A DNA stretch of 54,183 nt from Corynebacterium glucuronolyticum (GTDB taxonomy: Bacteria > Actinomycetota > Actinomycetes > Mycobacteriales > Mycobacteriaceae). The notes beneath the pieces are model-generated. The model was not told where the DNA came from and made no database searches. It saw only the letters and a list, made by a program, of their open reading frames with translations. Numbering within the stretch: the first letter of the stretch is position 1; each line of letters begins with the position of its first letter. The DNA lies in assembly GCA_022772305.1 (NCBI GenBank), contig JALFAQ010000035.1:1-54183 (forward strand), given 5' to 3'. A program made the translations under genes and the position numbers. Below, piece after piece: positions 8,971 to 18,360 of this stretch.

Positions 8971-9369
8971 AAAACGACCAATCAGTGGCCAGCTAACGCA
9001 CCCCAGTCCGTCGAAGCTCCGAAGAAGTCGAAGAAGCCTTGGTACAAGAAGTGGTGGGTATGGCTCATCGTCGCCATCGTCATCATTGGCATCGCCGGCA
9101 GCAGAGGAAACGAGGATGGTTCCTCGCCAGGAACCTCCACGGTGACGAGCACGGCGGCGCAAGGGGCCTCCGAAGCGTCCCAAGCGTCCGCGCCTCCGTC
9201 CAAGGAAAAGGAAGCGGACGTGCCCAAGGAGTACAAGAACGCGTTGCGCAGCGCGAAGAGGTACCCGGATACCGTGCACATGTCCAAGCAGGGTATCTAC
9301 GACCAGCTGACGAGCCAATTCGAGCAGTTCACGTCCGAGGAGGCCCAGTACGCGGTGGATAACCTCTAA
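8971..9369 (+). pseudogene. Ltp-family (host cell surface-exposed lipoprotein type) remnant without a start codon
   Basis: After the in-frame stop at 8968-8970 this frame encodes a basic stretch (APKKSKKPWYKKWW), one membrane helix (WLIVAIVIIGIAG), a serine/threonine-rich linker and one Ltp repeat (VPKEYKNALRSAKRYPDT ... EEAQYAVDNL). Ltp-domain proteins of corynebacteria usually have this layout with two repeats; here the second repeat is missing and the stop follows directly after DNL. No ATG, GTG or TTG lies upstream of the helix in this frame. The first possible start, GTG 9142, lacks a Shine-Dalgarno sequence and would drop the helix. The gene therefore looks decayed at both ends. The known Ltp protein of a Streptococcus thermophilus phage blocks DNA injection by other phages; a similar role here is only a guess. 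Confidence 0.6.
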
Positions 9370-9372
9370 CGC

Positions 9373-9405
9373 AAGAATGTCTGGCACACACCGGGCATTC
9401 TTTTA
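9373..9405 (+). terminator. Rho-independent terminator after the Ltp-like gene
   Basis: AAGAATG pairs with CATTCTT, extended inward by five pairs with two G-T wobbles around a CACACA loop, and followed by TTTTA. It may also act for the convergent dipeptidase transcript. Confidence 0.7.
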
Positions 9406-9414
9406 TTCGCGCTG

Positions 9415-10761
9415 TTAGATCGACAACAGCAGCAGCGTCTCCGCGATGGCGACGCCGTAGATCTCCTGCGGGTCAACGGACTCGTTGGGGGAGTGGATGT
9501 TGGCGGCGGGCTCCTCGACGCCGTACAGGGCGATCTCGGACTCGGGGAAGAGTCCCTGCAGCTTGGTGGTGAGCGGGATGGAGCCGCCCATGCCCACCTT
9601 GACTACCTCGGCACCGTCGTAGGCGGCAGAGAGTGCCTCTTCCAGCAGCGAGATGGCGGGGCCGTCGAGCTTGGCGCTGAACGGCTGGGACACCTCGGAG
9701 AGTGTGACCTCGCACTGCGCGTTGAACGGCACGTGGTTTTCCACGTGCGCCTTGAGCTTGGCTGCGACCTCGTTGGCATCCATCTTTTCCGGTACGCGGA
9801 AGTTGACGCGGGCGCGGGCGATGTTCGGCACGGCGTTGACGGCCTCCTCGACGGGGGTGGAGCTGAAGCCGGTGACGGTCACGGCGACGCGGGACCACAG
9901 CTGGTCAGAGGGGGTGCCTTTGTCGCCGGCGATGATGTCTACGCCGTCGAGCACGCCGGCATCGGCGCGGAAGTCCTCGGCGGAGTACTGCTGGCCTTCC
10001 CATTTGACGGTGTTGTCCAGGCCGTCGATTACGACGAATCCGTCCTCGTCGCGCAGCGAATTGAGCGTACGGATGAGGGCGAACGTCGCGTCGGGGGCGG
10101 GCCCGCCGAATTCGCCGGAGTGGGCGGGGGAGGCCATCGTCTTGATGGTGATGTCCATCTGGCCGCCGCCACGCAGGCTGGAGGTCAGGGTCGGCACGCC
10201 GGCCTTGGCGTTGCCGGCATCGACGATGCAGATGATGTCGGCTTTGAACAGTTCAGGGTTGGTTTCGATGAGGTTGTCGAGGCCCTCGCCGCCGACTTCC
10301 TCCGACCCCTCGATGACGATGCGGAGGTTGGCGCGCGTCCCTCCCAGCTTTTCGACGGCCTCTAGTACCGCGAGGTGCGCCGCAATATTGCCCTTGCAGT
10401 CCGCCGCGCCACGGCCGTACCAGCGGTCGCCACGCTTGGTGAGGGTAAACGGATCGGATTCCCACTTTTCCGGGTCGCCTGCCGGCACCACGTCGTAGTG
10501 GGAGTAGAGGAGAACCTCCGGCGCGTCGGCATCGCCTGCGCGCGTGCCCACGAGCGCGAGCGTCCCGTCGGAGGTCTCGTGTGCCTCCATATCGATGCCG
10601 AACTTCTCAAACGCGGCCTTGACCCACTCGGCAGCCTTCCGGTTGCCTTCCTCACCTCGCGGTGAGTTGAAGGCGACAAGCTCACTGAGGTTGCTAAAGA
10701 TACTGTCTTCTTGCTTTTCGACGGCTTCTCGTACCGTCTTCCCGTCAATTTTCAATGTCAT
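9415..10761 (-). CDS. M20-family zinc dipeptidase
   Basis: A 448-residue cytosolic metallopeptidase of the M20 dipeptidase group. Metal and catalytic residues are visible in order: His88 and Asp90 in YSHYDVVPAG, Asp121 in RGAADCKGN, the catalytic glutamate pair at 154-155 in EGSEEVGGEG, Asp181 in IVDAGN and a late histidine near 423 in NIHSPNES. The lid/dimerisation domain lies between about 190 and 310. The enzyme should cleave dipeptides or short peptides; exact specificity is not readable. Length is normal. ATG at 10761 is 29 bases downstream of a small frameshifted lipoprotein gene on the same strand, so the two may share a transcript. The end converges on the terminator at 9373. Confidence 0.9.
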   Translation of the reverse strand: MTLKIDGKTVREAVEKQEDSIFSNLSELVAFNSPRGEEGNRKAAEWVKAAFEKFGIDMEAHETSDGTLALVGTRAGDADAPEVLLYSHYDVVPAGDPEKWESDPFTLTKRGDRWYGRGAADCKGNIAAHLAVLEAVEKLGGTRANLRIVIEGSEEVGGEGLDNLIETNPELFKADIICIVDAGNAKAGVPTLTSSLRGGGQMDITIKTMASPAHSGEFGGPAPDATFALIRTLNSLRDEDGFVVIDGLDNTVKWEGQQYSAEDFRADAGVLDGVDIIAGDKGTPSDQLWSRVAVTVTGFSSTPVEEAVNAVPNIARARVNFRVPEKMDANEVAAKLKAHVENHVPFNAQCEVTLSEVSQPFSAKLDGPAISLLEEALSAAYDGAEVVKVGMGGSIPLTTKLQGLFPESEIALYGVEEPAANIHSPNESVDPQEIYGVAIAETLLLLSI

Positions 10762-10790
10762 AACCGTAATCGTAGCCCCTGCCTTACTCC

Positions 10791-10990
10791 TCAGGAAGGA
10801 TCCGGAATATGAAATCCCTCGTAGTTCTGCCCCTGCGCGTCGGCCTCGTCGACAAGCTCCCTGAGCTCTGCGTTGTTTTGCTTGCCGACGACGATGCAGT
10901 AGATCGTCAGATCGTCACCGCACTGACGAGCACGGCGACTGCTGTGATGAAGCGAAAGATTGCGGTGGTGGCAATCTTGTTTCCTGTCAT
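10791..10990 (-). pseudogene. Small lipoprotein gene broken at its lipobox
   Basis: ATG at 10990 opens MTGNKIATTAIFRFITAVAV, a signal peptide, but the frame stops at 10907 after 27 residues. The next frame continues with CGDDLTIYCIVVGKQNN and ends at 10791. Re-inserting one TGCG unit at 10919-10922 (top strand CGCA) joins the two frames as VLVSACGDD, a good lipobox with the acylated cysteine at residue 25, and gives a protein of about 67 residues. This suggests loss of one copy of a TGCG tandem pair. The gene lies between the divergent groEL2 promoter region and the dipeptidase gene. The function of the mature peptide is unknown. The lipoprotein reading is an inference from the restored frame. 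Confidence 0.55.
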
Positions 10991-11017
10991 GGTTTGGACA
11001 CTGTAGCAAAATCCTAT

Positions 11018-11044
11018 CTTGCACTCTTGGGGTTCGAGTGCTAA
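11018..11044. promoter_or_regulatory. CIRCE operator 1 (HrcA site) upstream of groEL2
   Basis: CTTGCACTC-N9-GAGTGCTAA matches the CIRCE consensus TTAGCACTC-N9-GAGTGCTAA with two mismatches, both in the left arm. HrcA represses chaperonin genes through this site and is released on heat shock. Confidence 0.88.
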
Positions 11045-11052
11045 AAATGGCT

Positions 11053-11079
11053 TTAGCACTTCTCATCTGTGAGTGCTAA
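11053..11079. promoter_or_regulatory. CIRCE operator 2 (HrcA site) upstream of groEL2
   Basis: TTAGCACTT-N9-GAGTGCTAA has one mismatch to the CIRCE consensus. It starts 9 bp after the first copy ends. Tandem CIRCE sites before a chaperonin gene point to tight HrcA control. Confidence 0.92.
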
Positions 11080-11100
11080 AAAATGAAACTTGTGGTGTAG

Positions 11101-12816
<1,716 letters not shown>

Positions 12817-12839
12817 GCGCGCCTAACTGACGCTTCCAT

Positions 12840-12880
12840 GGGCACCTGTAGAGTTTCTCTGCGGGTGCCCGCTTTCTTTT
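12840..12880 (+). terminator. Rho-independent terminator of groEL2
   Basis: GGGCACC pairs with GGTGCCC and the stem continues inward for seven more pairs (two G-T) around a TTT loop, followed by GCTTTCTTTT. A strong terminator. Confidence 0.88.
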
Positions 12881-13140
12881 GCCTAACCGATGTGCCCCTA
12901 AAAGGGGGTGGGGGAGAAAAAAGCCTTCGCGATGGGAGCGCTTTATCGGCTTTCCGCCTCCCGAGTGTTACACTCACCGGCAAATTTCGGTCAATTCTTA
13001 CCACCTTCTCAGGCGTACAAATCCCGTAAAACAGTCTGACCATTAACTATGGGGAAAATGGCGCAAAGGGAACTCTTCGTTAAGTACCTGTGCACACTGT
13101 CTGAACATAGCAAATGTGGTGAGAAAGACCTCATAAAGGC
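12881..13140. other. Non-coding spacer between groEL2 and the porin operon
   Basis: No supported gene on either strand. It contains a G-rich run near 12905 and an otherwise featureless AT-richer stretch leading into the porH promoter. Long untranslated upstream regions before porin genes could hold regulator sites, but none is recognised. Confidence 0.5.
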
Positions 13141-13169
13141 TTGACGGTACGACCAATACCGCCTAAATT
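13141..13169 (+). promoter_or_regulatory. Sigma-A-type promoter of porH-porA
   Basis: TTGACG (13141-13146), exactly 17 bp, then TAAATT (13164-13169). The predicted transcript has a leader of about 65-70 nt that carries the hairpins at 13208-13236. This is one of the best promoter matches in the window, as expected for an abundant outer-layer protein. Confidence 0.8.
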
Positions 13170-13207
13170 AATCATCGACGGTCGAGAGACGTTATGAACT
13201 TGTAATC

Positions 13208-13236
13208 CCAGCCCCTTGGGGCTGGCCAACCCAAGG
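13208..13236 (+). promoter_or_regulatory. Mutually exclusive leader hairpins over the porH ribosome site
   Basis: CCAGCCCC (13208-13215) can pair with GGGGCTGG (13218-13225). Alternatively CCTTGGG (13214-13220) can pair with CCCAAGG (13230-13236), which covers the AAGG of the AAGGAG ribosome site. The two structures share bases and cannot coexist, so the leader could switch between an open and a masked ribosome site. Seen by base pairing only; no ligand or trigger is evident. Confidence 0.45.
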
Positions 13237-13243
13237 AGAAAAT

Positions 13244-13429
13244 ATGGATCTGTCTGCAATCAAGGATGCACTGAGCTTCTTCATTGACCTCGTTGAGGGC
13301 ATCACTAAGGTCTTCAAGGGCCTGCCGAAGTTCTTCGAGGCATTCACCAAGATCGACGACGATGGCTTCTTTAAATTTGGTGAGGGCTACTTCAAGGAGC
13401 TCCCGGAAGCCCCCAAGGCTGACAAGTAA
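13244..13429 (+). CDS. porH: Porin-like subunit PorH of the outer mycomembrane
   Basis: A 61-residue acidic protein beginning MDLSAIKDALSFF, without a signal peptide, predicted as one amphipathic helix followed by a short tail. Corynebacterial PorH proteins are of this size, start MDLS, lack a signal sequence and form a hetero-oligomeric channel with PorA after O-mycoloylation of serines. Identification rests on this resemblance plus position: downstream of groEL2, upstream of porA and ppk2, as in C. glutamicum. An AAGGAG ribosome site lies 6 bases before the ATG. Sequence identity to known PorH is likely low, as is usual for this fast-evolving family. Confidence 0.82.
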   Translation: MDLSAIKDALSFFIDLVEGITKVFKGLPKFFEAFTKIDDDGFFKFGEGYFKELPEAPKADK

Positions 13430-13472
13430 AACCAACATCCCTATTCAGATCTTTTAACACTAGGAGTTTTTC

Positions 13473-13634
13473 ATGGAGAATCAGGATTTCACCGTAGACC
13501 CGGGCTACGAAGTAGCCATTGAGAACTGGTCCAAGCTGTCCTCCGATTCGAACGGCTTCGGCTGGCTCTTCGGCCTGTTCGAGACCCTTCAGGACATCGC
13601 CAAGGGTATCAAGGCCCTTATTGGCCTCGTCTAA
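13473..13634 (+). CDS. porA: Porin-like subunit PorA of the outer mycomembrane
   Basis: A 53-residue peptide beginning MENQDFTVDPGYEVAIENW and ending in an amphipathic stretch, DIAKGIKALIGLV. The C. glutamicum PorA is 45 residues, also starts MEN and ends in a hydrophobic LIGLL-type tail. No signal peptide, as in the family. It lies 43 bases downstream of porH with its own AGGAG site and shares the porH promoter; a strong terminator follows. PorA and PorH together form the main cation-selective channel of the mycolic acid layer. The assignment is by size, ends and synteny. Confidence 0.82.
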   Translation: MENQDFTVDPGYEVAIENWSKLSSDSNGFGWLFGLFETLQDIAKGIKALIGLV

Positions 13635-13678
13635 GCTAGTTGCTTTCAGGCTGACAACGCAATAGCGTTAATCGACTA

Positions 13679-13706
13679 ATCCCCTGCAGATCTGCAGGGG
13701 ATTTTT
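13679..13706 (+). terminator. Rho-independent terminator of porH-porA
   Basis: ATCCCCTGCAG pairs perfectly with CTGCAGGGGAT in a compact palindrome (13679-13702) followed by TTTT. It ends just before the ppk2 promoter. Confidence 0.9.
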
Positions 13707-13758
13707 CGTATCTGTTTTCGCCAGGCGGGCAGGCAAGGATCTGACTAATATTGTGCGT

Positions 13759-14655
13759 ATGGCCGACGATAATGAGGAAATCCCCGTACTTGACCTAGCT
13801 AAACTGCACGGATACCACGTCGATGACAGCGACGAGGACGATCCGGTGCTGGTCAAACCCAATGGCGAGCGCGTAGACACGTGGCGCGAAAACTACCCGT
13901 ACGACGAGCAAATGAAACGCCCCGAGTACGAGCACATCAAGCGCGCCCTGCAAATCGAGCTCCTCAAGTGGCAGAACTGGACCAAGGCAACAGGACAGCG
14001 CCACATCATTCTTTTCGAAGGACGCGACGCCGCCGGCAAGGGCGGCACTATCAAACGCTTCAACGAGCACCTCAACCCCCGCGGTGCCCGCATCGTCGCA
14101 CTGGAGAAGCCGTCCCCGCGTGAATCCACGTCCTGGTACTTCCAGCGCTACATCGAACACTTCCCGTCCGGCGGTGAGATCGTCTTCTTCGACCGTTCCT
14201 GGTACAACCGCTCCGGCGTGGAGCGCGTCATGGGCTTCTGCACCGAGTCGCAGCACGCCGAGTTCCTTCGCGAGGTGCCGATGCTGGAGAACATGATCCT
14301 GGGCTCCGGCATTTCGCTGACGAAGTTCTGGTTCTCCGTCACACAGAAGGAGCAGCGTACTCGCTTCGCCATCCGTCAGGTGGACCCCGTGCGCCGCTGG
14401 AAGCTGTCGCCGATGGACCTCGCCTCCCTAGACAAGTGGGACGACTACACGCGCGCCAAGGAGGAGCAGTTCCGTTACACGGACACGGACGAGTCCCCGT
14501 GGATCACCATTAAGTCGAATGACAAGAAGCGCGCTCGCCTCAACGCGATGCGCTACATTCTGAGCAAGTTCGAGTACACGAACAAGGATCACGAGATCGT
14601 CGGCGAGCCGGACCCGCTGCTCGTCAAGCGCGGCCGCGATCAGATCGGCGATTAG
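13759..14655 (+). CDS. ppk2: Polyphosphate kinase 2
   Basis: A PPK2-family enzyme of 298 residues (300 if the GTG at 13753 is used). It carries the Walker A segment FEGRDAAGKGGTIKRF, the Walker B/lid region FFDRSWYNRSGVERVMGF and the family motif KFWFSVTQKEQ. PPK2 enzymes transfer phosphate between polyphosphate and nucleoside di- or monophosphates in the cytosol. A -10 box TAATAT (13746-13751) ends 7 bases before ATG 13759, so the transcript is probably leaderless from this ATG, which argues against the GTG. In C. glutamicum a ppk2 gene also follows porA. The N-terminal 30 residues are strongly acidic. Confidence 0.92.
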   Translation: MADDNEEIPVLDLAKLHGYHVDDSDEDDPVLVKPNGERVDTWRENYPYDEQMKRPEYEHIKRALQIELLKWQNWTKATGQRHIILFEGRDAAGKGGTIKRFNEHLNPRGARIVALEKPSPRESTSWYFQRYIEHFPSGGEIVFFDRSWYNRSGVERVMGFCTESQHAEFLREVPMLENMILGSGISLTKFWFSVTQKEQRTRFAIRQVDPVRRWKLSPMDLASLDKWDDYTRAKEEQFRYTDTDESPWITIKSNDKKRARLNAMRYILSKFEYTNKDHEIVGEPDPLLVKRGRDQIGD

Positions 14656-14658
14656 CCC

Positions 14659-14993
14659 CTACTCGTCGTCGGCAGGCGTTAGCACGGCCTTGGACATCTT
14701 CCGTAGCTGCTTCTTGGAGGATTCGTCCAGGGCCGTTTTCTCTGCCTCCGTCAGCGCCACGACCTGCCGGCTCCGATCCTCCGCCGCGGTTCCCGCGTCA
14801 CGCACCAGTTTGTCCAGAATCCGCACGACATCGGAGGGGTCGATTCCCAGTGCGTCGGTAAGCTCCGCCTGCTGCGTCGTGGACGCGGAGGCGGGACACG
14901 TGAGGACCACGTGAGGACTCAGTACTCCCGCAGCGTGACGTCATTGGCGGACAGTGCTGCCTCCACCGCGTCGCGCGTCGTCTTGCGGAGTTT
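14659..14993 (-). pseudogene. MarR-family regulator, decayed
   Basis: Read on the minus strand, the remnant runs KLRKTTRDAVEAALSANDV TLREY, then TGA at 14919-14921, then an exact 11-bp tandem duplication (CACGTGAGGAC on the top strand, 14897-14907 and 14908-14918), then TTQQAELTDALGIDPSDVVR and RSRQVVALTEAEKTALD up to 14659. This is the winged helix-turn-helix of MarR regulators. Defects: the N-terminal helix is missing (an in-frame TAG stands right before KLRKT), a conserved Trp codon after REY has become TGA, the duplication shifts the frame, and the wing seems shortened. It lies convergent to ppk2. Clearly non-functional as a full regulator. Confidence 0.8.
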
Positions 14994-15050
14994 CTACAGT
15001 TGGAAGGCTCGAGATCTCGCTAATAAGTGGTGAATGTCGGATAATAGCCA

Positions 15051-15079
15051 AAATGCCGCCACCCACAACGGGTGGCGGC
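15051..15079 (-). terminator. Rho-independent terminator of ppa
   Basis: GCCGCCACCC (15055-15064) pairs perfectly with GGGTGGCGGC (15070-15079) around ACAAC. On the minus strand the hairpin is followed by ATTTTGGC. Confidence 0.85.
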
Positions 15080-15087
15080 GACAAGAC

Positions 15088-15105
15088 GGGTAAGTTAACT
15101 TACCC
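15088..15105. other. 18-bp perfect palindrome over the ppa stop codon
   Basis: GGGTAAGTTAACTTACCC is fully self-complementary and includes the ppa TAA. It sits 8 bp from the terminator hairpin. It could add stability at the mRNA 3' end or be a protein site; nothing else supports a role. Confidence 0.35.
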
Positions 15106-15582
15106 CTCGTTTGCGAGGCGCTCGATGGCCTCCTTGTAGATGCGCTCGGCCTCATCCTTGCCAGCCCAGCCGGAGCCGGAAACTTCCTTGTTGGGCTCCA
15201 GGTCCTTGTAGTGGACGAAGAAGTGCTCGATCTCGTCCTTGACGTTCTGCGGCACGTCGTCGATGTCCTGGTAGTGCTCGTAGCGGATGTCGTCGACAAC
15301 GCACAGCAGCTTGTCGTCGCCGCCTGCCTCGTCGGTCATCTTGAACACGCCGAGGGGACGGGCAGGAACGATGACGCCGGGGAATACGGACTCGGGGAGG
15401 ATGACGAGGGCATCCAGCGGGTCGCCGTCTTCGCCGAGGGTGCCCTCGATGAAGCCGTAGTCCTGCGGGTAGGCCATGGGGGTGAACAGGTAACGGTCGA
15501 GGTAAACCTTGCCGGTCTCGTGGTCGATCTCGTACTTGTTGCGGGAGCCAGCGGGAATTTCGATAGTGACCTCGAAGCTCAT
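15100..15582 (-). CDS. ppa: Inorganic pyrophosphatase, family I
   Basis: A 160-residue soluble enzyme that hydrolyses pyrophosphate, pulling biosynthetic reactions forward. Family I hallmarks are present: the signature GDPLDALVI with its Mg2+-binding aspartates, KYEIDHETG near the N terminus and [10 protein letters not shown] toward the C terminus. ATG at 15582 is preceded by AAAGGA and begins [12 protein letters not shown], the usual actinobacterial start; a longer frame upstream is not needed. It is divergent from dacB, an arrangement shared by most actinobacteria. Confidence 0.97.
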   Translation of the reverse strand: MSFEVTIEIPAGSRNKYEIDHETGKVYLDRYLFTPMAYPQDYGFIEGTLGEDGDPLDALVILPESVFPGVIVPARPLGVFKMTDEAGGDDKLLCVVDDIRYEHYQDIDDVPQNVKDEIEHFFVHYKDLEPNKEVSGSGWAGKDEAERIYKEAIERLANEG

Positions 15583-15663
15583 GTGAGTCCTTTCTGTAAA
15601 AACGTTTACTCGCCCTCCCATCCTAGTCGGTCACGGCAGCCGGGAACCGCTACAGTGTGTGGA

Positions 15664-16908
15664 GTGCGTAGAAAAGGTCTTTTCATTGGTGTCATCGTGG
15701 CCGTCCTCGCCGTCGTCGCGGTGATAGTCACGGTCGCCGTCGTGTCGGCCACCCGCGCGACCACGGTGGAGCCGGGCATTCAGCCGCCCACGGCCACCCC
15801 GCTTGCCGTCCCTGCTCACCGCGACGGCCCTGTTGATCCGGCGCAGGCCGCGGAGCTGGACGCGCTGTCGCTGGACCCGGCTCTCGGTGAGTTCTTCGGC
15901 ATCGTCACCGATGTGCAGACGGGGGAGACCGTCTGGGAGAAAAACGCCGACGTTCCCGGTCGCCCGGCCTCGATCACGAAGGTTCTCACCGCGACGGCCG
16001 CCGTCCACGCCCTCCCCGCCGGTCACCGCCTTACCACGGAGGTCTATCAGGACGGCGACACGACCTACCTCAAGGCCGGTGGCGATGTGTGGCTTTCCGA
16101 TGCCTCCCTCACCACCCTCGCCTCCATGGTCACCACCCCGAACCTTGCGCTTGACACCTCGGTGTGGGACGGCTTCGAGTCCTTCGCGTCCACGTGGGAC
16201 CCCGTCGATATCGACGCGGGCTTCGTCGCCCCCATCGAGCCCGCCATGCTCCACCAGGCCCGCATCGACGCCACCACGGGCGACGTTCCCCGCTCCCACA
16301 CGCCCGCCCAGGATGTCCTCACAGCCGTCGCCGCCCAGTCTCACTCCACCCCCATAGGCTTGTCGACGGTTCCCCCCACCGCCACCAAGATCGGTGAGGT
16401 TTCCTCCCCGCGTCTCGACGACCGCCTGGATGCCATGATGGACCACTCCGACAACGTCATGGCCGAGGCCATCTGCCGCGAGCTCGCCGTCGCCACGGGC
16501 GCGACAAACCCCGTCGATGCCATCACCACCGAACTGGCAGCACTCAACATCCCCACCGCGGGCCTGGAACTCAATGACTGCTCCGGCTTGTCGGCGGACA
16601 ATCGCATCGCCCCCCGCACCATCGACGTGGCGCTGTACACCGCAGCCACCGACGACACCCTCCACCCCGTGCTGCGGTCCCTGCCGGTGGCCTACGGCTC
16701 CGGCACGCTTGCCGAGCGCTTCGGCGGCAAGGACGGCCAGGGCTGGGTCCGCGCCAAGACGGGCACCCTCGATGCCACCTCCGGCCTTGCCGGCACCGTA
16801 ACCGGCGAGGACGGCAGCGTCTACACCTTCGCCTTCCTCTCCAACGGCTCCGACATCCTCGCAGCCCGCGAATCCCTCGACACCCTCGCCTCGGCGCTGC
16901 GCAAATAA
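15664..16908 (+). CDS. dacB: D-alanyl-D-alanine carboxypeptidase/endopeptidase (PBP4 type, S13)
   Basis: A 414-residue exported enzyme with an N-terminal membrane anchor (LFIGVIVAVLAVVAVIVTVAV) and a proline-rich linker. The three penicillin-binding motifs are present: SITK with catalytic Ser103 and Lys106, SDN at 262-264 and KTG at 365-367. It trims or hydrolyses peptidoglycan stem peptides outside the membrane. The start is taken as GTG 15664, because TACAGT at 15651-15656 is a fitting -10 box for a leaderless transcript; GTG 15655 is the alternative. It opens the operon with tilS and hpt: tilS starts one base after its stop. Confidence 0.93.
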   Translation: MRRKGLFIGVIVAVLAVVAVIVTVAVVSATRATTVEPGIQPPTATPLAVPAHRDGPVDPAQAAELDALSLDPALGEFFGIVTDVQTGETVWEKNADVPGRPASITKVLTATAAVHALPAGHRLTTEVYQDGDTTYLKAGGDVWLSDASLTTLASMVTTPNLALDTSVWDGFESFASTWDPVDIDAGFVAPIEPAMLHQARIDATTGDVPRSHTPAQDVLTAVAAQSHSTPIGLSTVPPTATKIGEVSSPRLDDRLDAMMDHSDNVMAEAICRELAVATGATNPVDAITTELAALNIPTAGLELNDCSGLSADNRIAPRTIDVALYTAATDDTLHPVLRSLPVAYGSGTLAERFGGKDGQGWVRAKTGTLDATSGLAGTVTGEDGSVYTFAFLSNGSDILAARESLDTLASALRK

Positions 16909-16909
16909 C

Positions 16910-17803
16910 ATGTACCGATTTCCAGAGCCCAGTCCCCATTTCGTGCGGGTAAGAAACGCGGTGCGACGGTTGCACTGCCACGATGTCGCAGTCGGCCTTT
17001 CGGGTGGCCCCGATTCGCTCGCCCTCACCGCAGCCCTTGTCGCCGAGGGCGTCCATGTCACCGCCCTGTGCGTCGACCACGGCCTGCAGGACGGCTCCCG
17101 GGAGGTGTCCGAGGAGGCAGCCCGCATCGCCCGCAGCTGGGGCGCCGACGCGGAGGTCATTCCGGTCACCGTCACCCCACATACGGAAGCCGCCGCGAGG
17201 AAGGCCCGCTACCGCGCATTCGCCGAGTGGGGCGGCACCGTCTGCGTCGCGCACACGATGGACGATCTGGCAGAAACCTTCCTCATCGCCGGCCTGCGCG
17301 GCATGACGGCCGGGATGCAGGAAACCGCCGAGATTGAAGGTGCACAGATTATCCGGCCATTACTGGCCGTGCGTCGTGCGGACACCGTCGCCACGTGCCA
17401 GGAAATCGGCGTCACCCCGTGGTCCGACCCGCAAAACGACGACCCGGCGTTCACCCGCGTCCGCGTGCGCAAGGAGGTCCTCCCGCTGCTCGGCGATATC
17501 GTCGGCGGCGACGCCGTGCCCGCCCTCGCCCGGGCTGCCCGTAGGACACAAGCGGAAGCGACCCGCATGACGGCGACTACCGTGCCCCTTGCCACCAAGG
17601 ATCTTCCCGAGGCCACCCGCCACGACATCATTGCCGGGGCCCTGCGCGCAGCGGGCGCGAAGGTGAGCAAACCGCACCTGGAGGGCGTCGACAAGCTACT
17701 GACGCAGTGGCATGGGCAGGGGCCGCGGGACGTCGGGGGAGGATTGGTAGCATTGCGTATATCCGATGCGATAAACATAGAGGAGAAAGAATCCAATGAG
17801 TGA
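16910..17803 (+). CDS. tilS: tRNA(Ile)-lysidine synthase
   Basis: A 297-residue PP-loop ATPase with the loop SGGPDS at residues 31-36. TilS attaches lysine to C34 of the tRNA that reads AUA, which is essential for correct isoleucine decoding. Other support: [30 protein letters not shown] (the family HxxDDxxET segment) and RPLLAVRR. At about 300 residues it is the short actinobacterial form without the large C-terminal domain of E. coli TilS. The 3' end overlaps hpt by 8 bases, a very common tilS-hpt coupling. Confidence 0.95.
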   Translation: MYRFPEPSPHFVRVRNAVRRLHCHDVAVGLSGGPDSLALTAALVAEGVHVTALCVDHGLQDGSREVSEEAARIARSWGADAEVIPVTVTPHTEAAARKARYRAFAEWGGTVCVAHTMDDLAETFLIAGLRGMTAGMQETAEIEGAQIIRPLLAVRRADTVATCQEIGVTPWSDPQNDDPAFTRVRVRKEVLPLLGDIVGGDAVPALARAARRTQAEATRMTATTVPLATKDLPEATRHDIIAGALRAAGAKVSKPHLEGVDKLLTQWHGQGPRDVGGGLVALRISDAINIEEKESNE

Positions 17804-18356
17804 GTCCCGATACGGCGACGAAGTCCAAAAAGTACTGATCAGCGAAGAGACGCTGCAGACACGCATCCAGGAAATGGCGGACAAGGTAAGCGAAGAATAC
17901 AAAGACATTGATGATGACCTCATCCTCGTCTGCGTGCTCAAGGGCGCGGTGTACTTCCTCACCGACTTCTCCCGCAAGCTGACTATCCCCAGCCAGATGG
18001 AGTTCATGGCCGTGTCCAGCTACGGCAACTCCACCTCCTCGTCCGGCGTGGTGCGGATCCTCAAGGATCTCGACCGCGAGATCGAAAATCGCCACGTGCT
18101 CATCGTGGAGGACATCATCGACTCCGGGCTCACCCTGTCGTGGCTGGTGCGCAACCTCAAGTCGCGCCACCCCGCCTCCCTCAATGTCATTACCCTCCTG
18201 CGCAAGCCCGAGGCCCAGAAGGCCAAGGTCGAGCTTCTCGACGTCGGCTTCGAGATCCCCGACGAATTCGTCATCGGTTACGGTCTCGACTTCGCCGAGC
18301 GCTACCGAGACCTGCCGTATGTAGGAACACTTCACCCACGGATGTACGAGAACTAA
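17796..18356 (+). CDS. hpt: Hypoxanthine(-guanine) phosphoribosyltransferase
   Basis: A 186-residue purine-salvage enzyme joining hypoxanthine or guanine to PRPP. The PRPP-binding loop [11 protein letters not shown] at residues 104-114 is canonical, as are [15 protein letters not shown] and the C-terminal metal/base region [17 protein letters not shown] 17796 is preceded by a GGAG box inside the tilS end. It is part of the dacB-tilS-hpt-ftsH run; ftsH begins 4 bases after its stop. Confidence 0.96.
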   Translation: MSESRYGDEVQKVLISEETLQTRIQEMADKVSEEYKDIDDDLILVCVLKGAVYFLTDFSRKLTIPSQMEFMAVSSYGNSTSSSGVVRILKDLDREIENRHVLIVEDIIDSGLTLSWLVRNLKSRHPASLNVITLLRKPEAQKAKVELLDVGFEIPDEFVIGYGLDFAERYRDLPYVGTLHPRMYEN

Positions 18357-18360
18357 CACA

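Noticed and set aside
9142..9369. Short Ltp-like gene starting at GTG 9142
   Set aside because: No ribosome site, and this start would discard the clearly coding basic stretch and membrane helix upstream.
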